Shown in pieces: positions 6,172 through 12,506 of a DNA stretch of 26,685 nucleotides. This DNA is from a virus, in IMG/VR virus record IMGVR_UViG_3300035698_020060, positions 1-26,685 of that record; one strand, written 5' to 3'. The notes below the pieces were generated by a model that ran no database searches, had not been told where the DNA came from, and saw nothing but the letters and a program-made list of their open reading frames with translations. A program made the position numbers and the translations under genes. The number at the start of each line of letters is the position of its first letter. The stretch's first letter is position 1.

Positions 6172-7422
6172 TTAGTTGATGTAATCCGTGAAAAATAACT
6201 CTTTTCCAAACACTCTTCTCGTTACTGATATCCCGTAGAACACCCGCTTTTTACGCTTCTTTGCCCTAACGCTCCATTTTCCCTTTTGATCTTTTGTGAA
6301 GACTAAGTACTCGTACCACTTACCCCTCAGTTTTCTATCCATTTCAAAGGCAAGTCCTAAACTTTTTACGTAGAGAATATTATCTTTAAAATGAAAGCCT
6401 TCGCTTATTATAAAGTGATCGCAGACCCTCTCGTCAACCCATGTCCTGTTATTATTTGCACGTGTTCTTGCACATGCTGCAATCACTGACATCTTCAAGA
6501 GGTCTTGGTATAACCCCTCTTTCTTATAGAATTTTTTTTTAACGAAATAGGATTCTGAGTAAACCTCACTCTGATACCTAGGAGTCATCGCATTTTTAAT
6601 GCCCGTTTGGTAAGAGCATAAGGCGGTGTTTAACTTTGTTTGAGTCCCTGTTAATGGAGTTAGTTCAACCTTATTCGTATCTGTTTCTAATGACCCCTTC
6701 TTATCTTTCAATAAGTCAACTTTATCCAACTTTTCTAGTAGTTCTAGCCTAGCGCCCCAAGTACCATCTGTATTACTTGTGATAATAATCCGCTCAACTC
6801 CTCCTGGTGGGAGTGTCTCATTGATTATGATTGAAGACTTATAGTTGTTCAAGTAGAGAAACCCATTTCGTACTCTATAACACATTTTTGCTTCATAGGA
6901 TGTGTTTTGATCTAAGAATCCTCGGAACTGTCGGATCTCTGTATAGGCCTTTACTACAGCCCTATGTGCCACCTTGTAAGTTGCATTTTTTGCCCAATCA
7001 AATTGTTTGAAGTGCTTAGCTTGCTCAATCATGATGTATGATGGAGTATGTGGTAGATTCCTACCATCTTCAAGTCTTTCCGGACAATTGACCCTTGACC
7101 TCTGGACTTTTTCTGAGTTATCATAAAAATAATAATACCCATCATCCTGTTTTTGAAAAGGTTCAGCAAGTCTTCTCATAGTATACTCGTAGACCTCATT
7201 GAACAACCTCTTATCATTGAGAAGGTATTCCATCTGCTTTGTAGTCGGACTCAATGTTACGTTGAATACATACACTGCTCTTCCTTTCTTTGGCTTCCGT
7301 CCCCGCTTCTCCTTCCGACTCCTGCGCTTTGGCTTTTTTGAGGCCCCCTCAACACCTTTGTGAATCCTTTGCCCTACAAACTCAGCGGTGTAGTCATCGG
7401 ATATATGTGATTTTCTCTCCAT
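6172..7422 (-). CDS. TnpB/OrfB-like protein without a recognisable RuvC nuclease
   Basis: A basic N-terminal tail (about 28-48) is followed by YVFNVTLSPTTKQMEYLL (51-68) and FNEVYEYTMRRL, resembling the opening of IS605 OrfB/TnpB. A helix VAHRAVVKAYTEIRQFRGF (151-169) resembles their conserved QALRRLDRAFKNF helix. Next comes a barrel-like block, GFLYLNNYKSSIII then TSNTDGTWGARLELLE (187-230), like the TnpB WED domain. A second similar block appears at 343-390 (FHFKDNILYVKSLGLAFE, then DQKGKWSVRAKK). Neither the GIDLG-type RuvC-I motif nor the later Glu and Asp motifs are visible. A canonical promoter ends seven bases before the ATG at 7422, which decides this start over an upstream ATG at 7551. 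It is the first gene of the recA operon. The TnpB link is by eye only; an unrelated DNA-binding protein is possible. Confidence 0.5.
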   Translation of the reverse strand: MERKSHISDDYTAEFVGQRIHKGVEGASKKPKRRSRKEKRGRKPKKGRAVYVFNVTLSPTTKQMEYLLNDKRLFNEVYEYTMRRLAEPFQKQDDGYYYFYDNSEKVQRSRVNCPERLEDGRNLPHTPSYIMIEQAKHFKQFDWAKNATYKVAHRAVVKAYTEIRQFRGFLDQNTSYEAKMCYRVRNGFLYLNNYKSSIIINETLPPGGVERIIITSNTDGTWGARLELLEKLDKVDLLKDKKGSLETDTNKVELTPLTGTQTKLNTALCSYQTGIKNAMTPRYQSEVYSESYFVKKKFYKKEGLYQDLLKMSVIAACARTRANNNRTWVDERVCDHFIISEGFHFKDNILYVKSLGLAFEMDRKLRGKWYEYLVFTKDQKGKWSVRAKKRKKRVFYGISVTRRVFGKELFFTDYIN

Positions 7423-7429
7423 TAGTTGG

Positions 7430-7461
7430 CAAATGTAAAACATTAGTTTGACTTTTCCAAA
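7430..7461 (-). promoter_or_regulatory. Bacteroidetes-type promoter for the leftward operon
   Basis: On the minus strand TTTG (7461-7458) is followed after 20 bp by TACATTTG (7437-7430), matching the Bacteroidetes consensus TTTG-N19/20-TAnnTTTG. The box ends seven bases before the ATG of the TnpB-like gene, so the transcript would have almost no leader. Confidence 0.8.
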
Positions 7462-7689
7462 CTTTATATGAAAATAATTAATAGTCCTTATTATATAGGG
7501 CGAAAAGTTATCTAATCGGAGGTTAAAATAAGTACAGAGTGGTGGATTCATAACTGACTGATAACCAATATCTTATTATAGGATAAAACTGCTGTTTTTT
7601 ATTATACCTTTTACCCTAGTTTTTCAAATCAATGTTATTTTATCTTATTCTATTTAATATATTCTTTATCTTAAACATTAAGTTTATAC

Positions 7690-7717
7690 GTATGCGTGAC
7701 ACATGTATGTGTATGCG
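7690..7717. promoter_or_regulatory. operator-like repeat cluster
   Basis: GTATGCG occurs at 7690-7696 and again at 7711-7717, exactly 21 bp apart, which is two helical turns. Between them lies the palindrome ACACAT-GT-ATGTGT (7699-7712). Same-face spacing and dyad symmetry are typical of a regulator binding site. No regulator gene can be assigned to it from the window. Confidence 0.5.
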
Positions 7718-7736
7718 AGAGAGGAAAGGATAAATA

Positions 7737-7765
7737 TTTGGGCATTTTTTAAGTTTGGGGCATTT
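7737..7765 (+). repeat. direct repeat TTTGGGCATTT / TTTGGGGCATTT
   Basis: The two copies (7737-7747 and 7754-7765) are about 17 bp apart and identical except for one extra G. They lie about 46 bp upstream of the rightward promoter, so they could be activator or repressor sites. A TTTG within either copy could also act as a cryptic -33 box. Confidence 0.45.
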
Positions 7766-7810
7766 CTCCCGATTTCTTACCGGCTTTTTATCTGTTAATT
7801 CCCAATGTTT

Positions 7811-7841
7811 TTTGAGGAAGCTGTTTCTTGTACTAAATTTG
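7811..7841 (+). promoter_or_regulatory. consensus Bacteroidetes promoter, first rightward gene
   Basis: TTTG (7811-7814), 19 bp, TAAATTTG (7834-7841): a full match to the Bacteroidetes primary-sigma consensus. The ATG at 7847 follows after five bases, so the predicted transcription start falls at or next to the start codon. Confidence 0.85.
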
Positions 7842-7846
7842 GACTC

Positions 7847-8134
7847 ATGTATAAAAACCAAAGAGATTTTGATCATGAGGCGATAGACCTCCGAGAGTCC
7901 TTTGAGGTATCTGGGGAGATCCTCACCGAAGAGGAGTATTTAATACAAGCCATTAACACGATTCCAGAGGGGATACTGTCTGACGATTTTTACCGAAGAA
8001 ATAGCTTTTTGATCAGGGATATGACGGATGCTTTTTGTGATCGCCACAATCGTAATGGGGATTTCCCACCGGCTGTTGCTAGTAGAACGTTGAGTATTTT
8101 CCTCTGTTCCCTAACTAAATTCGGGTTAAGGTAA
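7847..8134 (+). CDS. 95-aa hypothetical protein, first rightward gene
   Basis: The start at 7847 (MYKNQRDFDHEA) is chosen because a perfect promoter occupies 7811-7841. A longer in-frame reading from 7805 would place its start upstream of the -33 box and is very unlikely to be transcribed. The protein is acidic in its first half (LTEEEYLIQAINTIPEG) and ends in a hydrophobic segment, TLSIFLCSLTKFGLR. I recognise no family or motif. As the first gene rightward of the divergent control region it may be expressed early and could be a regulator, but no HTH is evident. Confidence 0.65.
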   Translation: MYKNQRDFDHEAIDLRESFEVSGEILTEEEYLIQAINTIPEGILSDDFYRRNSFLIRDMTDAFCDRHNRNGDFPPAVASRTLSIFLCSLTKFGLR

Positions 8135-8151
8135 AAATAAGCGCTAAAAAA

Positions 8152-8183
8152 TTAGGAATTGTCAAAGTAAGGTTTTAAATTTG
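8152..8183 (+). promoter_or_regulatory. probable promoter for the packaging block
   Basis: TAAATTTG (8176-8183) is a perfect -7 box. A TTAG (8152-8155), one base off TTTG, lies 20 bp upstream. The GTG start at 8204 follows after 20 bases, leaving a short leader. Confidence 0.65.
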
Positions 8184-8203
8184 TACCCAACTAAAGTTAG
8201 ATT

Positions 8204-8620
8204 GTGGAGAAAACGACAAAGAAAAGCCCCCAGATTTACGCACTGGATGCTCGGTACAAGGATGAATTCGATAAGTTGAAGAAGCTTGTTGAGATATTTT
8301 CTTATCACTGGAAGATGGAAGGACGTGTCTCAAACGTATTGAGAAGTAAGCTTGCAATTCTATTAACCTTGTATATGAAATACGGGTTCAACAGCAGTAC
8401 AAAGAAAAAGGCTTGTGAGATACTTGGGGTGAATATTCCAGCAGTTAATTGCATGAACCTCGAGTTGAGGCAAGGGAACTACCTATACAAAGATCGTTAC
8501 AATACCCGCACTAATCATCTCCACCCGGACTTGGAACTTTTGAAGAAGTATGTTGAAGAACTGCCTCTCGACAGTGCAACCCCTTTGATTTTATACAGAA
8601 TACAAAAAGCAAATGGATAG
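8204..8620 (+). CDS. 138-aa hypothetical, possible HTH DNA-binding protein
   Basis: The start is GTG, 20 bases after a -7 box; the next Met is too far inside the frame. The sequence is lysine-rich and mostly helical. The segment KKKACEILGVNIPAVNCMNLEL (about 67-88) has the spacing of a helix-turn-helix, with a short helix, a Gly turn and a second helix. It lies at the head of the block leading to TerL, where small terminase subunits often sit. A terminase small subunit is therefore one possibility, a regulator another; neither is proven. Its end overlaps the HU/IHF-like gene by eight bases. Confidence 0.6.
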   Translation: MEKTTKKSPQIYALDARYKDEFDKLKKLVEIFSYHWKMEGRVSNVLRSKLAILLTLYMKYGFNSSTKKKACEILGVNIPAVNCMNLELRQGNYLYKDRYNTRTNHLHPDLELLKKYVEELPLDSATPLILYRIQKANG

Positions 8621-9014
8621 TATTTTATTTGAAAAAGATATTGTAGCCTCCGTAGCAAAGGAGCTAGAGATGGATGAAGGGAAAATCAAAGCACATTTTA
8701 AATTTTTAAAAACTTTCATAAATGAGCTAATGGATACAGAAGTCCATAATATATCCTTACCGCATCTCGGGAATATCTATCGGAATATTAAAGGGTGTTC
8801 TTCAATGAACATCCACATGGAGTGGAGTGAACTCGAAGATAAATATCCGGAAAAATTTGCCAAGAACCTATCAGACATAAGTTCTATACTGACTACGATA
8901 AAAAAGGGTAACACCCATTCATACCATAATTCAAGAAGGCGCATACATAACCCCTATTTTACATGCACAATGCGAAAAGAGGAACTAGAAAAATTTCAGA
9001 ATAATGAAGGATAG
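8613..9014 (+). CDS. HU/IHF-like DNA-binding protein
   Basis: The N-terminal 55 residues follow the HU/IHF pattern: a first helix KDIVASVAKELEMD, a second helix FKFLKTFINELMD, then the strand-turn NISLPHLGNIYRN, where the HU family has V-I-x-x-L-G-x-F. HU/IHF proteins bend DNA and help pack or recombine it. The remainder (about 60-133) departs from HU, with an Arg-rich SRRRIHNPYF segment in place of the usual arm, and is longer than the usual 90-100 aa. IHF-like genes near packaging genes are known in crAss-like phages. The gene overlaps both neighbours, so it belongs to the packaging operon. The HU assignment rests on pattern alone. Confidence 0.55.
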   Translation: MDSILFEKDIVASVAKELEMDEGKIKAHFKFLKTFINELMDTEVHNISLPHLGNIYRNIKGCSSMNIHMEWSELEDKYPEKFAKNLSDISSILTTIKKGNTHSYHNSRRRIHNPYFTCTMRKEELEKFQNNEG

Positions 9015-9666
9015 AATCAAACAAGCAAAATCAATCATAAAGGCTTTCGCAGGGAGTCTCCCGGAAGGGCAGGACTGGTATGAGAAGCGAATGGATATTT
9101 GCAATGTGTGCCCGAAAAACACTCGGAACATGTCTGAGGACGAGTTGCGAGTTGTCGATAGGATCAAATTGAAACTTCATGCATGCCCAGAGGGGGACCA
9201 TTGTACTGCATGTGGATGCTGTACTCATAGGAAGGCCTCCCAAAAGAGTGAAAACTGTGGAATGGTAGATTTAGGTCAAGAACCAAAATGGGTTGCCCTA
9301 GAGGTGGAGTCAAAAGTGGACAGAAAGATAGCCGTTGAAAATGTAACACCTGATGCAGGTGTACTCACAGTTGAGGACAACATACTGATCTATCAGATTG
9401 GGGAGACGAGCAAGGAGAGGTTGGAGTTCACAGTCGGGATGGCTCGTAAAGGGGTTTTCAAAATTAAGTCTGTCCGAATCGGATGTAAGTGCACCGTTGC
9501 AGAAACTAGAGAAGTCTCTGAAAATAATTACCATTTTGATATCATCTTGACAACAAAAGATTTCAGATCTGGAATGGATATTGAGAGGAGCTTCACAGTA
9601 GAGTACTACGATGAAAAGGAAAAAATAAACGAGATAGTTGTAAAAATAAAATTAAGAAAGAAATGA
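9004..9666 (+). CDS. Cys-cluster (zinc-ribbon-like) protein with DUF1573-like C-terminal domain
   Basis: The N-terminal part has CNVC (33-36), then Cys at 61, 67, 70, 72, 73 and 85, in a CTACGCC-type cluster ending near GQEPKW. This is a metal-binding pattern I associate with a family found in Bacteroidetes phages next to packaging genes. The C-terminal 110 residues are beta-rich and include FTVGMARKGVFKIKSVRIG then CKCT, close to the DUF1573 hallmark in which a strand of this kind leads into GCGCT. DUF1573 is an Ig-like domain usually seen in secreted Bacteroidetes proteins, but no signal peptide is present here. It overlaps the HU-like gene upstream and the 69-aa gene downstream by a few bases. 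Its role is unknown; a virion or assembly factor is plausible. Confidence 0.6.
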   Translation: MKDRIKQAKSIIKAFAGSLPEGQDWYEKRMDICNVCPKNTRNMSEDELRVVDRIKLKLHACPEGDHCTACGCCTHRKASQKSENCGMVDLGQEPKWVALEVESKVDRKIAVENVTPDAGVLTVEDNILIYQIGETSKERLEFTVGMARKGVFKIKSVRIGCKCTVAETREVSENNYHFDIILTTKDFRSGMDIERSFTVEYYDEKEKINEIVVKIKLRKK

Positions 9667-9872
9667 GTACAATAAACTACAAACCACTGATCAAGGACAA
9701 GATTCGTGAATTTTTTGCTGAGAATCCTACATATACGTATGGGGAAATGTTACACAGTATCCAGTCTTGCTTGAAGAGATCGACTAAAGTTGATAATGTA
9801 AAATTCCTAGACCTCTCAGATGAAGATTTCTACACAGGAATAGACTTAGCATTAGAAATTGAAAGAGAGTAA
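9663..9872 (+). CDS. 69-aa hypothetical protein
   Basis: I recognise no family. The protein is helical by appearance, with IKDKIREFFAENPTYTYGEM near the start and an acidic end (LSDEDFYTGIDLALEIERE). A single Cys is present. Its ATG overlaps the stop of the upstream gene by four bases and it ends three bases before the next ATG, so it is embedded in the operon leading to TerL. That arrangement is the main argument that it is real. Confidence 0.65.
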   Translation: MSTINYKPLIKDKIREFFAENPTYTYGEMLHSIQSCLKRSTKVDNVKFLDLSDEDFYTGIDLALEIERE

Positions 9873-9875
9873 GAT

Positions 9876-10379
9876 ATGGAGCAATCAAAAGGGTTAGACG
9901 TGAGTGTCTACATTAAAGAGAGAGTTATAGAGTATCTCAATTTATCATCAGAGTTCTATAAGAAAATTACTTCAAGCCAATCTGCATTGAGAGCATTCGA
10001 TGCAGATATTCGGAGGATTTGTGCAGAAAAAGGCGAGGAAGGCTTCGAGGAAGCCAAGTCCATACTAATTGCTATGCAAGAGGTGCACTACAATATGTTC
10101 CTTTTGGATCAAAGTGTGAAGCAATTACAAGTTGGTATTTTTGAACTAAGCACCCTGTCCAAATTGGCCGGAATAGAGATACAAGTCTCTGATGATGCAA
10201 AGGAGTACTTTAGCACAATTACAAAGACTAGCCCACACATTTACATGATTGAAAAAGGTGAGGTTACCATGGTTAAGAATGAAATGACATCAGCCATACT
10301 TGGAGCAATGGATCAAAAAATACGTACAGAGGAGACCCTCAAGGAGATGTACAAAAGTTTTTCAAGATCACATAAATAA
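9876..10379 (+). CDS. 167-aa hypothetical helical protein upstream of TerL
   Basis: Long helices with heptad-like spacing (KEGFEEAKS-type segments, then HYNMFLLDQSVKQLQVGI) suggest a coiled-coil or helical-bundle protein. No catalytic or DNA-binding motif is visible. It is the last gene before TerL, five bases away, a place commonly held by the small terminase subunit. Its size (167 aa) also fits that family, which diverges too much to recognise by eye. It is therefore a candidate small terminase, on a par with the 138-aa protein at 8204. Confidence 0.6.
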   Translation: MEQSKGLDVSVYIKERVIEYLNLSSEFYKKITSSQSALRAFDADIRRICAEKGEEGFEEAKSILIAMQEVHYNMFLLDQSVKQLQVGIFELSTLSKLAGIEIQVSDDAKEYFSTITKTSPHIYMIEKGEVTMVKNEMTSAILGAMDQKIRTEETLKEMYKSFSRSHK

Positions 10380-10384
10380 CCCTA

Positions 10385-12448
10385 ATGTCATTAACCACAT
10401 CTTCTGATCTATTTATAAATATGAAGGACACACCTCGGTATGATCCTAAGAAGCATTATTATGAGCAAGGGAAGGATGTCGTAGACTTCTATACAGAGGA
10501 GCGGAATAAGCTGATATATGGTACAAATATCGGAGGATTTTTTGTACACCCTTGGCTTTATTGGCATATCAATTACTTCAAAACACCTGTTCCTGTTGAG
10601 AACAACGGAGTAGGGGCAGAGGAAATAATGGCCCCACCCCTAGATGATAACATATTTTATATCACAGAAACCTACCAGGCAGCAAAAGAGCGTAATCAAG
10701 GAGTGTTTATCTTCGGAAGCCGTGGGGTTGCTAAATCTACTGATATAGCCTCTTTGACTAGTTGGTTAGCAACAACAAAGTATAACGGAACAACATCAAT
10801 AGTTGGAGGAGACAAAAAGGATCTCTCTGCAATTTCCTCACTTCTCCAAATTGGTCTAAACCAAGTGCACCCAGCTTTCAGTATGCCTACCTTAACGGCT
10901 AATTGGGGATCCCTGGTCGAATTTGGTATACGTGGAAAAAGTGATAAGAAGAGAAGTGTTTTTTCAAGATATAGTATAACCAATGCAGATGTAGCAAAAA
11001 TCGCCTCGACTGAGAAGGGTGCTGGACTAAGCCCTGTTGGGTATGTAATTGATGAGACAGGTAAGTTCGACTTCTTAAAGATGTATGAATCCGCTTTACC
11101 CTCTTTCCAAACACAGTATGGGTATAAACTCGTACCTTTTTTGGCGGGAACTGGTGGTAACTCCGCCCTTTCAAAAGATGCCAGAAAAGTTATGTCTGCA
11201 CCGCAAGATTATGGACTAATAGGGCTAAATCGTAATAGACTTGATAGGAGTGTTCCAGAGGAGGCTTTGACTTGGAAAGAGGATAAGGATGACTCATTTT
11301 GTACCTTCATACCGGGACAAATGTCTTACCGTTTAGCGGTCCCTAAAATTACACAAAAACTGTCCTCATATCTCGGGGTATCACATAGAGATCTAGATAG
11401 GATTAAGATCAATACTACAGATTGGGTAAAAGCAACAAATTACCTAGAGACTCGAAGAGCCTCTTATAAAAAAGATGATCTGATTAATCGTGATAAGATG
11501 TATTATCCTACAAAAACGAGTCATTGCTTTTTAATTGATGCTGTTAACCCGTTTCCAACTGCCGTCATAGCCAGGCATATTGATAAATTAGAAGCAGAGG
11601 GTAGGACTGGTAAGAATGTAACACTCTATAGAGAAGGTACAGAGTTCAAATATGAATTTTCTGATAAGAAACGAGCAGAGGTTAGTCATGGTGGAGGAAT
11701 TGCAGATGCACCTATAATAATTTTTGAGGACCCTCCAAAAGAAGCCCCCCAAAAATTAATCTTTGTTGGAGGACATGATGGGTATAAGATTGATGTATCT
11801 GATACGGACTCATTAGGATCACATTATATCATAAAAAGGCGTAACATGGTTCCCAATGAACCATGCGAAACGATACAAGCTAGTTATACAACTCGACCAG
11901 AGAGGATGTTGGAGTATTTGCAAGGTTGTGAAGTCCTTATGAAGGCTTGGAACGCAATGACAAACATGGAATCTGTTGATATCGGTCTACAGCATCACCT
12001 TGAGGCCAAAAGCTTGGAGTATGACTACCTTTGTCCAGCATTTAGCTTTACACAAAAAACATCTAGGACCAACGTCAGACTCAATTCAAAATTTGGGCTA
12101 TTTCCAAATATAGGTAACAACACTTACCGATTTAATAGTTTTGTTACTTGGGCTTGGGAGGAGCATACAATTGGAATCGATAATGAAAACAATCCAATCA
12201 TAAAGTATAGCGTTGAATTTATAGAGGACATTGATCTCCTAAAAGAAATGTTGAACTTTAAAAAGGGGAATAACGTTGATAGGATGACAGCATTCTCCCA
12301 CGCACTTGTCTATGCCCAAGAATTAGACAAGAATAATGTCTCACCAGAAAGAGAGAAAAAGCAACAGCCTACACAAAAAGAGTTGGAAAAGAGAGCAGAC
12401 TTGCTGAAAAATAGCCGGTACGGAGGTAAAGGACACAGCCGGTATTAG
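10385..12448 (+). CDS. terL: terminase large subunit (ATPase-nuclease)
   Basis: The ATPase half has Walker A GSRGVAKS (111-118) and Walker B VGYVIDE (218-224) with the catalytic Glu. The nuclease half shows VGGHDGYKID (461-470) with the first metal-binding Asp, a second acidic site in DTDSLGSHYI, and a late Asp in NNVDRMTAFSHAL near residue 635, the usual position for the third. TerL pumps DNA into the prohead and cuts genome units. At 687 aa it is long for TerL, with an N-terminal extension (NIGGFFVHPWLYWHINYF) also seen in crAss-like relatives. It is followed by its own short intergenic region with a promoter for the portal gene. Start ATG is the only one at the operon junction. Confidence 0.9.
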   Translation: MSLTTSSDLFINMKDTPRYDPKKHYYEQGKDVVDFYTEERNKLIYGTNIGGFFVHPWLYWHINYFKTPVPVENNGVGAEEIMAPPLDDNIFYITETYQAAKERNQGVFIFGSRGVAKSTDIASLTSWLATTKYNGTTSIVGGDKKDLSAISSLLQIGLNQVHPAFSMPTLTANWGSLVEFGIRGKSDKKRSVFSRYSITNADVAKIASTEKGAGLSPVGYVIDETGKFDFLKMYESALPSFQTQYGYKLVPFLAGTGGNSALSKDARKVMSAPQDYGLIGLNRNRLDRSVPEEALTWKEDKDDSFCTFIPGQMSYRLAVPKITQKLSSYLGVSHRDLDRIKINTTDWVKATNYLETRRASYKKDDLINRDKMYYPTKTSHCFLIDAVNPFPTAVIARHIDKLEAEGRTGKNVTLYREGTEFKYEFSDKKRAEVSHGGGIADAPIIIFEDPPKEAPQKLIFVGGHDGYKIDVSDTDSLGSHYIIKRRNMVPNEPCETIQASYTTRPERMLEYLQGCEVLMKAWNAMTNMESVDIGLQHHLEAKSLEYDYLCPAFSFTQKTSRTNVRLNSKFGLFPNIGNNTYRFNSFVTWAWEEHTIGIDNENNPIIKYSVEFIEDIDLLKEMLNFKKGNNVDRMTAFSHALVYAQELDKNNVSPEREKKQQPTQKELEKRADLLKNSRYGGKGHSRY

Positions 12449-12468
12449 ATTGTAGAAAATATAATTTT

Positions 12469-12500
12469 TTTGCGTAGGTTGAAGAGGTTCACCATCTTTG
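12469..12500 (+). promoter_or_regulatory. probable promoter for the portal gene
   Basis: TTTG (12469-12472), 20 bp, CATCTTTG (12493-12500), one base off TAnnTTTG. The portal ATG follows after six bases, again predicting a leaderless or near-leaderless message. Confidence 0.6.
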
Positions 12501-12506
12501 TAACCT

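Larger units (their letters stand above)
7423..7846. promoter_or_regulatory. 424-bp divergent control region
   Basis: There is no credible gene here. The region is A/T-rich and separates the leftward recombination operon from the rightward packaging and virion genes. It holds one promoter firing in each direction (7430-7461 minus, 7811-7841 plus). Between them are a short palindrome with flanking direct repeats (7690-7717) and a second direct-repeat pair (7737-7765). No initiator iterons, tRNA or terminator hairpin were seen. Its position makes it the likely switch point between the two gene blocks. Confidence 0.7.

Noticed and set aside
6172-6760. A degenerate RuvC domain in the TnpB-like protein, with VDLLKDKKGS as RuvC-I
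   Set aside because: The resemblance is to one Asp only; the Gly residues around it and the later Glu and Asp motifs are absent. I do not claim a RuvC remnant.
7423-7551. Longer form of the TnpB-like protein starting at 7551
   Set aside because: A full promoter occupies 7430-7461, so a message from it cannot include the upstream ATG. The extra 43 residues also show no family similarity.
7805-7846. Longer form of the first rightward protein starting at 7805
   Set aside because: This start lies upstream of the -33 box and the extra residues run through both promoter boxes.
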